Source of the DNA: Cryptoclostridium sp036644995
Lineage (GTDB): Bacteria > Bacillota > Dehalobacteriia > UBA7702
NCBI GenBank assembly: GCA_036644995.1
Contig: JAVXOZ010000007.1
Span: 1 to 64,000 of the forward strand
Direction: 5' to 3'
Length of the DNA: 64,000 nt
This document shows, in pieces, positions 8,585 through 16,747 of this stretch. The position numbers and the translations under genes are program-made. Below the pieces are notes generated by a model. That model was not told where the DNA came from. It saw nothing but the letters and a program-made list of their open reading frames with translations, and searched no databases. The first letter of the stretch is position 1, and every line of letters starts with the position of its first letter.

Positions 8585-9007
8585 TTAAATTTTTTTCAAA
8601 ATTTCATTTATTTTTTTGGCTTCATGTCTGTTGTAGATATAAAAACAAAACCAAATAGCAAAAGATATTATAATCATAATAATAAATGCGGATATTCCTG
8701 CCCATATACCTAAGGAAATTGGTATCCATCCTGCATATAGAGATGCAATAAAATAAATAAACAAACCTATACCCATATGAAATGTGGTTTTTAGCTTCAT
8801 TGATAGTTTTTGGTTTTCATAAATTAAAGATGGTAAAAAGAAACCAAGCCCAATTATTATCGAAGAAAGTACATATTTTAAATAGTCTTGGGTGGCTATT
8901 GTGGGCACAGTGTTGCCGTTTAATAGAATTTGCACAATACTGAGAAAAACAAAAGCGGTGCAGCCCCAAGCAATGCCTTGCAGAAATAATAGTATAATTT
9001 TTTTCAT
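8585..9007 (-). CDS. DUF3021 family membrane protein
   Basis: 140-residue integral membrane protein with about four hydrophobic segments (start to ~25, ~40-60, ~75-95, ~100-125) and a basic C terminus. The pattern and the pairing with an upstream LytTR regulator are typical of the DUF3021 family. LytTR/DUF3021 pairs are thought to work as a regulator and its membrane partner. It starts 16 bases after the LytTR gene stop with a GGAGG site, so the two form one operon. Function in the cell is unknown. Confidence 0.8.
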   Translation of the reverse strand: MKKIILLFLQGIAWGCTAFVFLSIVQILLNGNTVPTIATQDYLKYVLSSIIIGLGFFLPSLIYENQKLSMKLKTTFHMGIGLFIYFIASLYAGWIPISLGIWAGISAFIIMIIISFAIWFCFYIYNRHEAKKINEILKKI

Positions 9008-9023
9008 TTTTCAAACCTCCATT

Positions 9024-9458
9024 TTATAAGCCTAAGTATTTTTTAAATTCAGGTAAGTATTTTCGTGATATATATTCACTGGCATTATTTTTTAATTTTA
9101 GCATCATCATGCCATTAAAACAGGGTTCAACACAATCTATCTTTTTTAAATTAATAAATGCAGATTTGGAAATTTGCATAAAATCAGTTCCAAGTTGAGC
9201 ACCCATTTCATATAGTCTTTTTTTTGTAGTGTATTTTTCTTTTTCACAGTAAATAATAATTTCCGATGCTTCAACACGTATCATATAAATTTCTTTAGGT
9301 TCTAAAATTACAATTTTCCCGTTATCATTAGCAGTTATAATAGTTTCCTGTGCCTCTAAAAATCCAACGGCTTTTTGTATTTCTTCGGTAATGGAATTTC
9401 CAAATATTACAGCATATGCTTCCTTGATTTCATGGGATAATTTTATTTCAACTTTCAA
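9024..9458 (-). CDS. LytTR-domain DNA-binding regulator
   Basis: About 144 residues with a C-terminal LytTR DNA-binding domain (residues ~45-144): the segments MIRVEASEIIIYCEKEKYTT, LGTDFMQISKSAFINLKKID and ISRKYLPEFKKYLGL are typical. There is no receiver domain, so this is the stand-alone form. Start choice: AAAGGAGG lies 8 bases before TTG 9458; the GTG at 9464 would leave only two bases. Co-transcribed with the DUF3021 membrane protein. By family analogy it may bind its own promoter and be controlled by the membrane partner; this is inference. Confidence 0.85.
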   Translation of the reverse strand: MKVEIKLSHEIKEAYAVIFGNSITEEIQKAVGFLEAQETIITANDNGKIVILEPKEIYMIRVEASEIIIYCEKEKYTTKKRLYEMGAQLGTDFMQISKSAFINLKKIDCVEPCFNGMMMLKLKNNASEYISRKYLPEFKKYLGL

Positions 9459-9484
9459 ATGCACTACCTCCTTTTGATAAGTTC

Positions 9485-9513
9485 ATTATAATTGATTTAC
9501 AGTTTTTTGTCAG
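9485..9513 (-). promoter_or_regulatory. Sigma-A-type promoter of the LytTR/DUF3021 operon
   Basis: On the minus strand CTGACA, 17-base spacer, TATAAT, about 20 bases before the ribosome binding site. Near-consensus spacing and -10. Confidence 0.65.
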
Positions 9514-9582
9514 TAAAATTTGGTTAAGTGGTAAGAATTTAAGCATGAAATGCACAAAAACTGTTGGGAGTGCATAAAAATA

Positions 9583-9794
9583 ACCTCAAGGAAAAGTCCT
9601 TGAGGTTTAGGCTGTTGATAAAGTCTGATATTCGGTAAAATCCCTTCCCACCGCCTGCTTATGTACATTTAGGTACACTGCACAGCCGCTGAACAGGGAT
9701 TTTTTCCTAATCTAAGGCTTTCTTAACAGCCTGACATCTTGCCAAAAAACTATGTTTTTTGGTAATCTGACCTCAAGAAAAAATCTTTGAGGTC
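9583..9794. mobile_element. 161-bp interspersed element (copy 2) inside a duplicated terminator hairpin
   Basis: The unit 9609-9769 has the same length and about the same sequence as copy 1 (145-305). It starts AGGCTGTTGATAAAGTCTGA and ends GTAATCTG. It is flanked by two 25-bp copies of the CCTCAAG/CTTGAGG palindrome: 9583-9607 and 9770-9794, which differ at four positions. Read on the minus strand, the outer copy (9583-9607) is followed by TTATTTTT and would terminate transcription of the DegV gene. The element therefore sits between degV and the terminator, with a second copy of the stem left next to the gene. Confidence 0.7.
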
Positions 9795-9819
9795 ATAATT
9801 TTATTTAATTTGTTTGATA

Positions 9820-10665
9820 TTAATAGGAAACTAAAATGCCGCCTTCATTGGCGTATAAGGTGGTAATGCCATGACCTTCCAAAAGATACGAAGCTTTAAA
9901 TTTGCACTTTTTCATAATTTCATCTAAAACCCATTTTCCTTGGATAGCATTGGCGCAGTGGGTAACCACCAATATTTTATTCTCTGGATTAACTACGGTT
10001 TTTATTACCAGCTTACACATATGGTTTAGGGCACGTTTAAAACTAAGGTCTTGACCTGCTTTGCTTATTTCCCCGTGACCATCGTCTTGCATTATTAGTT
10101 TTATTCTTAAAGTATCTAAAAGTGAGGCTTGAATATTGCTTATTCTGCCATTTTTTCTGAAATTATCGTAATTGTCCAATAAAAAATAGATGTGAATATC
10201 TTCAATGGTTTTGTAGGTCATTTCCACAATTTCATCAAAAGATTTTCCGGTTTTTTCCAGCTCAATAATGCTAAAGGCAATTTTCAGCAGCATACCACCT
10301 GCACCTTTAGAATCGAAAATTTCTATGGATTTACCTTCACATTTTTCCTCATCGGCATATATGGCTTTGCCTTGGGTGGCTGCATTAAAGCTACCGCTTA
10401 ATTTGGAAGATAAAGTTATTACATAAACCCGTTCTTCATCTCCACGATAAGCGTTTATATATGCACCCGGAGCAGGGCAGGCAGATTTAGCATAGTCGTC
10501 GCTATCTTTCATACGCTGTAAAAAATCAGCGGGTTGAAAGTTATCATCATCAACTACGAAATAATCACCTATTTGTAAAGAGAGGGGTACAATTTCAAAG
10601 CATCCCAAAGCCATTACTTCCGGGGGAAAATCCGCACTGCTGTCTAAAACAATTTTATAACTCAT
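9820..10665 (-). CDS. DegV family fatty-acid-binding protein
   Basis: 281 residues. DegV/FakB proteins bind a fatty acid and, with FakA, present it for phosphorylation; many Clostridia carry several paralogues with unclear partners. The N-terminal signature IVLDSSADFP and the middle SSKLSGSFNAA motif, which holds the fatty-acid carboxylate, are present; the region DNYDNFRKNGRIS matches the family. Start at ATG 10665, with GGAG 8 bases upstream; the earlier TTG at 10677 is not needed. No fakA-like gene lies nearby, so the substrate and partner are unknown. Stands alone on the minus strand. Confidence 0.9.
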   Translation of the reverse strand: MSYKIVLDSSADFPPEVMALGCFEIVPLSLQIGDYFVVDDDNFQPADFLQRMKDSDDYAKSACPAPGAYINAYRGDEERVYVITLSSKLSGSFNAATQGKAIYADEEKCEGKSIEIFDSKGAGGMLLKIAFSIIELEKTGKSFDEIVEMTYKTIEDIHIYFLLDNYDNFRKNGRISNIQASLLDTLRIKLIMQDDGHGEISKAGQDLSFKRALNHMCKLVIKTVVNPENKILVVTHCANAIQGKWVLDEIMKKCKFKASYLLEGHGITTLYANEGGILVSY

Positions 10666-10813
10666 CTTTTTCTCCAAATTAAATTGAATTTATGAAAAAT
10701 AGTATTAAAAACCATATCTCATATATATAATATCATACTATGGTGTAATTTCAATAGTAAATCTTGAAATTATTAAATAAATATTGTATAATCCTTATTG
10801 GTAGGTGATAATT

Positions 10814-11389
10814 ATGAAAGAAATACTTGAAAAAGCCGTAAATGAGGTAAAAGTAAATTCCGAATTTCGCACTAAAGAAATACCGGAAATAGATTTATAT
10901 ATGGATCAAATAATTGGTTTTATAAATGATAATTTTGCTGATGATGGCGATGAAAAAGAAAAAATACTCACTAAAACCATGATTCACAATTACAGTAAGG
11001 AAGGGTTGATAAAACCCGTTAAAGGAAAAAAATATTCTAAAGAGCAAATTATTCAAATGCTTTTGATTTATCAATTAAAAAATACTTTAAAAATTAGCGA
11101 TATTAAAGCTGCTCTCCAAGAAATTTACAGTTGGGAAAATTATAACGGCAATTTTTTGGCAGCCTGCTATGATAAACATATGGAATGCAAATCCATTATT
11201 GTTGAAGATTCCCAAGAGCTTCTTGGGTTATTAATAAACGAGGGAAGTATTGATTTAGATAAAAAAGAAGATGTTTTTATCACTTTATTAAATACCGCAG
11301 CTATTTCCTACTATTTTAAATGTTTATCTGAAAAAATGGTAGAACAATTATGCGAAAACAAAGAAAAAAGTGATGTTAAAATAAAATAA
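10814..11389 (+). CDS. DUF1836 family protein
   Basis: 191 residues. The centre (residues ~45-105) resembles a MerR-like helix-turn-helix, with MIHNYSKEGLIKPVKGKKYS followed by a helix containing QIIQMLLIYQLK, as in DUF1836 proteins. These are common in Firmicutes and have no established function, though a DNA-binding role is often assumed. The protein is acidic and soluble, without membrane segments. ATG 10814 is chosen because AGGTG lies 6 bases upstream; the in-frame GTG at 10805 overlaps that site. It converges on uppP and shares a terminator with it. Confidence 0.75.
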   Translation: MKEILEKAVNEVKVNSEFRTKEIPEIDLYMDQIIGFINDNFADDGDEKEKILTKTMIHNYSKEGLIKPVKGKKYSKEQIIQMLLIYQLKNTLKISDIKAALQEIYSWENYNGNFLAACYDKHMECKSIIVEDSQELLGLLINEGSIDLDKKEDVFITLLNTAAISYYFKCLSEKMVEQLCENKEKSDVKIK

Positions 11390-11413
11390 TTCTTTACTTA
11401 TTAAAAATTAATG

Positions 11414-11438
11414 AGAGTAACTTTTAAAGGTTACTCTT
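11414..11438. terminator. Bidirectional terminator between DUF1836 gene and uppP
   Basis: AGAGTAAC...GTTACTCT hairpin with a TTTTTT tail on the plus strand. It lies between the two convergent stops, immediately next to the uppP stop codon, and may serve both genes. Confidence 0.75.
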
Positions 11439-11440
11439 TT

Positions 11441-12214
11441 TTACATTCCCAAGCTCAATAAAATAATGCTAATAATGGAAATTATGGTGCAATAAATGGC
11501 AAAGTAGCGGAATTTTCCGTTATTTAGCAGTTTAACTACAAATTTAATGGCAATAATTCCTGCTATCATTGATGCTACACCACTAATTACTGCCAAAGGT
11601 TCAAAAGTAAATGTGCCTGTTTCCTTAAATACACCTAAAACTTCCAATAACAAAGCAACAAGCATTATCGGAATAGACATGATAAAAGAAAATTTAGCGG
11701 CTTCATTGCGTTTCATCCCAAATAGCAGTGCCGCAAAAATAGTAAACCCTGAACGTGAAATACCGGGTATTAGTGCAAACATCTGAAAAATACCAATAAA
11801 AACCGCAGTTTTAATATCAATTTCTTTTCCTAACTTATTACCTCTGAAATTATCTGCCAGAAATAATATACCCGCAGTGAACAGCAAGGCAATGGCAGGA
11901 ACCCAAGCCGATGTAAATAGTTGAGATATGAACCCTCCGAAGAACACCCCTACTAAACATCCGGGAATGCAGCTAACGATGATGAGCAACATATATTTTT
12001 GAAAAGGATGAAAAATCAAGTGTAAAATATCTTTGTGATAGCAAAATATTACAGAAACCAAGGCAGCAAAAATTAATATTGCATTAAAGGTTAGCCCTGA
12101 TTCCTGTATGCCCATGAAATATTGCAAAATTGATAAATGCCCTGAATCCGAAACAGGTAAAAACTGTGTAAAACCCTGAACAATACCAAGAAAAATTGAT
12201 TGTAGCCATTCCAT
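11441..12214 (-). CDS. uppP: UppP/BacA-family undecaprenyl-diphosphatase homologue with altered active site
   Basis: 257-residue polytopic membrane protein. The family removes a phosphate from undecaprenyl diphosphate so that the lipid carrier of cell-wall synthesis can be reused. The C-terminal signature PGISRSG with its arginine is intact, and SGH keeps the histidine. However, the N-terminal motif reads GIVQGFTQFLPVSDSGH. Functional members normally have TEFLPVS(S/T)(S/T)GH, so the conserved glutamate of TEF is glutamine here and the second serine position is aspartate. The codon is CAG and clearly read. It may be a weak or specialised paralogue, with the main enzyme elsewhere. Single gene on the minus strand. 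Confidence 0.85.
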   Translation of the reverse strand: MEWLQSIFLGIVQGFTQFLPVSDSGHLSILQYFMGIQESGLTFNAILIFAALVSVIFCYHKDILHLIFHPFQKYMLLIIVSCIPGCLVGVFFGGFISQLFTSAWVPAIALLFTAGILFLADNFRGNKLGKEIDIKTAVFIGIFQMFALIPGISRSGFTIFAALLFGMKRNEAAKFSFIMSIPIMLVALLLEVLGVFKETGTFTFEPLAVISGVASMIAGIIAIKFVVKLLNNGKFRYFAIYCTIISIISIILLSLGM

Positions 12215-12378
12215 AAAAAGTGTCCCCCTGAAATATAATTAATAAACTGAGTGCTTTTTAATTTTATGTTTTAAAGCAGTTAAAGTTATGAGGATTATAA
12301 ACATTTATATCCAAAAATTTAGCTTTAAAATAATTAACTAATTATATCATGAAATGTGACACTTTTCTACAAATATTT

Positions 12379-12600
12379 CTATTTCATCTGTATTTTTGTA
12401 ATATCCAATATTTTTCCCGGCTGCAAATCAGGGTTCATAAAATCCACGGGGTTAGAGCTTATTACTCTGCATATGCACATTTTACCCGACGAAATAGGGT
12501 AGCAAAGTATTTTTTTTTCACCCCAAGCTATTTCCTGCAATTTGGGAACCTCACTTTCTTCACAAAAAATTATGTTTTGCGGCATAGTTGTCCAAAGCAT
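12379..12600 (-). CDS. ylzJ: YlzJ-like family protein
   Basis: 73 residues matching the YlzJ-like family, small proteins that follow tepA near spoIIIE in Bacillus and relatives. Conserved features seen here are the start (MPQ.IIF), PKLQEIAWGEKKILC in the middle and a later VDFMNPDLQPG. The ATG at 12600 directly follows the tepA stop (TAAATG), so translation is probably coupled; an internal ATG at 12585 is an alternative start. Function is unknown. Gene order tepA-ylzJ opposite spoIIIE supports the assignment. Confidence 0.75.
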   Translation of the reverse strand: MLWTTMPQNIIFCEESEVPKLQEIAWGEKKILCYPISSGKMCICRVISSNPVDFMNPDLQPGKILDITKIQMK

Positions 12601-13326
12601 TTATTCCACCGCCTTTAGGAGCAAATCCTGTTCTTCTTTGAGCTTTATAAGTTCCTTTAATTTTTTTAAGGAATCACCCAAGCCGCCCACTTCATCAATT
12701 AGCCCACAATCCACCGCATCTTTTCCAATGGATATGGTGCCTATATCTTGGGCAAGCTCCCCGGTTTTCATCATAAAATCTCTTAAATCCTTTTCGCTGA
12801 TATTGGAATTTGCTACGATAAAATTTATAACTCTATCCTGCATTTTTTGAAAATAATCAAAACTTTGCTGCACCCCTATTACCAGCCCTGTAAGGCGAAT
12901 GGGGTGTAATATCATGGTTGCGGTTGGTGCGATAAATGAATATTCTGCTGCCACCGCAATGGGAACACCAATGCTGTGCCCACCGCCTAATACCAAAGAT
13001 ACTGTTGGTTTGGACATGGTGCTGATTAACTCTGAAATTGCAAGCCCTGCCTCCACATCACCACCTACGGTATTTAAAAGAAAAAGTATGCCTTTTACAT
13101 CATCTGATTGTTCTGCGGCTACTAATTGCGGCATTACATGCTCGTATCTTGTGGTTTTGTTTTGTGGTGCCATTATTATGTGCCCTTCAATTTGCCCAAT
13201 AATATTTATTACGTGAATATCACTTTTTACCTCAGGTATTTTTAATTGACCAAACTCTGTGATGTTGGCTGCTTCCTGATCTTTATGTTCTTCTTTTTCC
13301 TCATTTTTTATGGGATTTTTCCACAT
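12601..13326 (-). CDS. tepA: ClpP-like translocation-enhancing protease TepA
   Basis: 241 residues of the ClpP/crotonase fold, TepA group. Reported in Bacillus as a cytoplasmic peptidase that aids protein export or degrades signal peptides. Features: VINIIGQIEGH strand, LFLLNTVGGDVEAGLAI, the nucleophile serine in LGGGHSIGVPIA (~residue 118), the catalytic histidine region MILHPIRLTG and a C-terminal ISEKDLRDFMMKTGELAQDIGTISIGKDAVDCGLID block typical of ClpP relatives. The first ~30 residues are charged and probably unstructured. Ribosome binding site AGGAGG before ATG 13326. Operon with ylzJ; divergent from spoIIIE. Confidence 0.9.
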   Translation of the reverse strand: MWKNPIKNEEKEEHKDQEAANITEFGQLKIPEVKSDIHVINIIGQIEGHIIMAPQNKTTRYEHVMPQLVAAEQSDDVKGILFLLNTVGGDVEAGLAISELISTMSKPTVSLVLGGGHSIGVPIAVAAEYSFIAPTATMILHPIRLTGLVIGVQQSFDYFQKMQDRVINFIVANSNISEKDLRDFMMKTGELAQDIGTISIGKDAVDCGLIDEVGGLGDSLKKLKELIKLKEEQDLLLKAVE

Positions 13327-13569
13327 ATTTCCTCCTATAAAGCTCTGTTTAATATATTATTTACAAAAGCCAAATTTTCATTCATAATGTTGTTGTAAAA
13401 ACAAAAATCTCGGTTAAAATTAGTTTTTTAGTTTAAATTATGAAAAATATGCAGTATCTTTATGAAAATCACTGTTTATATTTTTATTATATTACTTTAA
13501 TAATGTCCAAAATTATAAGTTTACCCATGTTTTTTTAATAGTTAAATTTACTTATATACCTATTTGGAC

Positions 13570-13598
13570 TTGCAGAAATCATCGGAACAGTATATAAT
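13570..13598 (+). promoter_or_regulatory. Sigma-A-type promoter of the spoIIIE gene cluster
   Basis: TTGCAG (13570-13575), 17-base spacer, TATAAT (13593-13598), about 25 bases before the ribosome binding site. The rest of the ~300-base divergent spacer 13327-13631 is AT-rich, with no other clear signal. Confidence 0.6.
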
Positions 13599-13631
13599 TA
13601 ATTAGTTATAAAATATAATTTGGAGAGTAAA

Positions 13632-16295
13632 ATGGCTCAAGAAAAGAAAAAAACTGTAAGCTCAAAAAAAACCAACGGCAATTCACCAAAAAGAGCTGCG
13701 GTGGTTAAAAATAACCGTGGTGAAAGCCGCAAATCCACAGGTAAAAAAAATAATTCCAAACAAAGGTCAAAAAACAAAAAAGATGATAACGTAAGCCGTG
13801 AATTGCGAGTTATGGGCTATTCTGCGGTTGCTATTATTTTATTTATGCTTTTTGTACTTTTCCCTCCGGATGCCATGGTTTCAGGCATTGGTGTTGTGGG
13901 TATTTATCTATCAAACTTCTTTGCCTTATTATTTGGTAAAGGTCGTTTTGTGTTTCCTCTTTTATTGTTGGCAATGGGATTTTTTATTTGGGAAAAAGAC
14001 AAAGAAAAATTTCCTGTTAAGCGCTGCACAATTTTTTCCGTTGTGCTTTTCATCGCCTTGATAACTTTTATGAATATTGACCAAACTCCCGCACCTTTTA
14101 TGGCATTTATATCCGAAGCTGCTTTGGGTAAAATGGGTGGAGTTGTTGGTGGCTTATTCTCCTATATTTTACTGCTGCTGTTTGGTGAAGCTGTTTCCGT
14201 AATTATACTGTTATTTTTAATTATTGCTTCTTTGGTTGCGGTTACGGGCTTATCCTTTTTTGGCTTAATGCGAAAAACAGGTAAAGGCGTAAGTGATGCT
14301 GCCAATAGCAGTGTAAAGGCTTTTAATAAAGCTGTTAAGGATAGAAAAGAAAGAGAACCCAAACCTAAAACCAAAAGAAAATTATTTAAACCCACTAAAC
14401 CTGTTAATGAAGATGAAGCACCCCTTGAGGATGTTATAATATCCTTGCCTGATGAAACCATAGGTGATGATGAACTAAATGAGGTATTTATCCCCGATGA
14501 ACATATAAATAAAGAGGGCATACACTCCTTCCGTGAGCATTTAAGCGGTGAAGAAGATTCCTTTATTTCACCTATAATTAATGATGTAAACGAGGTTGCT
14601 ATGCCACTAAAAGTAGGTTCTAATGAAGATATCTCCGTAAATATAGACCCCAAAGAATTTGTGGAACCTTTAGAATCTGAGTCCATTGAATTTGAAGATA
14701 TATCACCCTTTAAAAATGATGATGGCTACGATGAGGAAAAGCTGGATATTTTAACCTACGATAAAGAAGGTAAAGAAAAATCCGCAGAAAAATCTCAAAA
14801 TATCACCCCACAGGGTGAAACCGAAATAAAAGAAGAAAAAAAGCCCGTTTATGTTTTGCCTAAAACCAAATTACTACCCAAAGGCATAACTTCAAATAAT
14901 AAAAAAGCAGTTAAAGATATCAGTGCCAGTGTGGCAGTTTTAGAAAATACATTGTTAAGCTTTGGGGTGGATGCCAAGGTTACCGAGGTAACTTATGGGC
15001 CTTCTCTCACTCGTTATGAAGTTCAGCCCGGAGTTGGGGTAAAAGTTTCAAAAATTGTTAATTTAGTGGATGATATTGCCTTGAAATTGGCAGCCACGGC
15101 AATTCGCATAGAAGCTCCTGTGCCGGGTAAAAGTGTAATCGGCATTGAAGTGCCCAGAAGTGAAAAAACCCTTGTGGCATTTAGGGATATCATAGAAAAT
15201 TCCGGATTTTTTACCCACCCTTCAAAATTAACCTGTGCTTTGGGTAAAGATATCACAGGCAAACCCGTGATCGGTGATTTGGCGGAAATGCCTCATCTGC
15301 TCATTGCAGGTACCACGGGTTCAGGAAAGAGCGTTTGCGTAAATACCATTATTTGCAGCATACTCTTTAAGGCATCTCCCGATGAAGTTAAATTTATTAT
15401 GATTGACCCCAAGCAAGTTGAATTTGTGGTTTATGAGGGCTTGCCTCATCTCATAACACCGGTGGTAACAGACCCTAAAAAAGCAGCAGGTTCTTTAAAA
15501 TGGGTAATGCGAGAAATGGAAAATCGCTATACCTTATTTAATCAAAATAAAGTTAGAAATTTAGAAGGTTACAATAACCTTGTGGGTAAAGATGGTGAAC
15601 GTTTACCCCAAATAGTGGTTTTTATTGATGAATTGGCAGATTTAATGATGGTAGCCGCCAAAGAGGTGGAAGATGCCATTTGCCGCTTGGCTCAAAAAGC
15701 CCGTGCCGCAGGTATACATTTGGTAGTTGCCACTCAACGCCCCTCTGTGGACGTTATTACCGGCTTAATTAAAGCCAATATGCCTTCCAGAATTGCCTTA
15801 TCTGTTTCATCTCAAACCGATTCCCGCACTATTTTAGATATGGGCGGTGCCGAAAAATTGATGGGCAAAGGGGATATGTTATATTTCCCTGTGGGAACAT
15901 CTAAACCACTCCGTGTTCAAGGTGCATTTTTAGATGAAACCGTAATTAAACCCATAGTTGAACATTGCAAAACCTTAAGTGAACCGGATTATATAGAAGG
16001 TGTTGCCCAACCTGTGGAATCCGCAAAAGCAAAAGATGATGCAGAAGATATCCTTTTTTATGATGCTGCTAAATCAGTGATAAATGCAGGTCAAGCCTCT
16101 GCTTCTATGTTACAGCGCCGTTTCCGTATAGGTTACAACAGGGCTGCCCGCTTAATTGAAGAATTACAGGAAAAAGGCATAGTGGGTCCTTCAGATGGCT
16201 CAAAGCCCCGTGTTGTTTTAATGTCTGTGGAGGCTTTTGAGGCACAGTATGAAGCACCCGCAGAAGATCAAAGCCTTTTTAAAAATGAGGATTGA
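13632..16295 (+). CDS. spoIIIE: FtsK/SpoIIIE DNA translocase
   Basis: 887-residue membrane-anchored motor that pumps chromosomal DNA across the division or sporulation septum. A very basic start (residues 1-55) is followed by about four membrane segments (~58-220), a long acidic linker (~225-400), the alpha/beta motor with Walker A GTTGSGKSV (~560-568) and Walker B VVFIDELADLM (~662-672), and a C-terminal winged-helix gamma domain (MLQRRFRIGYNRAARLIEELQ) that reads KOPS-like DNA signals. ATG 13632 follows GGAG; the TTG at 13620 overlaps that site. It is the only translocase of this type in the window, so whether it also serves vegetative division cannot be judged. Confidence 0.96.
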   Translation: MAQEKKKTVSSKKTNGNSPKRAAVVKNNRGESRKSTGKKNNSKQRSKNKKDDNVSRELRVMGYSAVAIILFMLFVLFPPDAMVSGIGVVGIYLSNFFALLFGKGRFVFPLLLLAMGFFIWEKDKEKFPVKRCTIFSVVLFIALITFMNIDQTPAPFMAFISEAALGKMGGVVGGLFSYILLLLFGEAVSVIILLFLIIASLVAVTGLSFFGLMRKTGKGVSDAANSSVKAFNKAVKDRKEREPKPKTKRKLFKPTKPVNEDEAPLEDVIISLPDETIGDDELNEVFIPDEHINKEGIHSFREHLSGEEDSFISPIINDVNEVAMPLKVGSNEDISVNIDPKEFVEPLESESIEFEDISPFKNDDGYDEEKLDILTYDKEGKEKSAEKSQNITPQGETEIKEEKKPVYVLPKTKLLPKGITSNNKKAVKDISASVAVLENTLLSFGVDAKVTEVTYGPSLTRYEVQPGVGVKVSKIVNLVDDIALKLAATAIRIEAPVPGKSVIGIEVPRSEKTLVAFRDIIENSGFFTHPSKLTCALGKDITGKPVIGDLAEMPHLLIAGTTGSGKSVCVNTIICSILFKASPDEVKFIMIDPKQVEFVVYEGLPHLITPVVTDPKKAAGSLKWVMREMENRYTLFNQNKVRNLEGYNNLVGKDGERLPQIVVFIDELADLMMVAAKEVEDAICRLAQKARAAGIHLVVATQRPSVDVITGLIKANMPSRIALSVSSQTDSRTILDMGGAEKLMGKGDMLYFPVGTSKPLRVQGAFLDETVIKPIVEHCKTLSEPDYIEGVAQPVESAKAKDDAEDILFYDAAKSVINAGQASASMLQRRFRIGYNRAARLIEELQEKGIVGPSDGSKPRVVLMSVEAFEAQYEAPAEDQSLFKNED

Positions 16296-16309
16296 TTGGA
16301 GGATTTATT

Positions 16310-16738
16310 GTGGGAATAATAGGAATGTCATTTCAACAAGCCAGAATAGAGCAGGGCTATACTTTAGGAGAAGTTGCCGATGCTTTAAATATAGATGTAC
16401 GTTATATATTTGATTTGGAAGATGAAGATTTTGATGATTTGCCGGGAAAAACCTTTGTTATTGGTTATGCTAAGTCCTATGCCAGATTTTTAGGGCTAAA
16501 TTCCAAACGCATCACCGCCGCCATCACCGCAGAAATAGGCTACACTGATATAGTCCCCATTCATGATGGTGTTGAACGACAATTATTAGGTTCCGAAGGC
16601 CATGTTTCATCTCGCAGAAAAGAAATGCAAAACTTTACCAAACGTTCTAAAAAAAATAGAAAATATATGGTGGGCATAGTTTTTGTTCTGATGCTTTTAA
16701 TGCTAATATCGTTTTTAGGTACCAGACTTTGGATATAA
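16310..16738 (+). CDS. RodZ-like helix-turn-helix membrane protein
   Basis: 142 residues: an N-terminal Cro/RodZ-type helix-turn-helix (QARIEQGYTLGEVADALNID...YIFDLEDEDFDDLPGKTFVIGYAKSYARFLGL), a basic linker, and one membrane segment close to the C terminus (MVGIVFVLMLLMLISFLG). This is the RodZ layout (YmfM in Bacillus) without the extracellular beta domain. RodZ links MreB filaments to the membrane and helps keep cell shape. Start: GGAGG at 16298 favours GTG 16310; the TTG at 16292 overlaps the spoIIIE stop. Position between spoIIIE and pgsA-cinA-recA matches ymfM of Bacillus. Confidence 0.8.
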   Translation: MGIIGMSFQQARIEQGYTLGEVADALNIDVRYIFDLEDEDFDDLPGKTFVIGYAKSYARFLGLNSKRITAAITAEIGYTDIVPIHDGVERQLLGSEGHVSSRRKEMQNFTKRSKKNRKYMVGIVFVLMLLMLISFLGTRLWI

Positions 16739-16747
16739 GGAGTTAAT

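Noticed and set aside
12349..12618. 89-codon plus-strand frame
   Set aside because: Antisense to ylzJ, which has family support and is coupled to tepA; no ribosome binding site.
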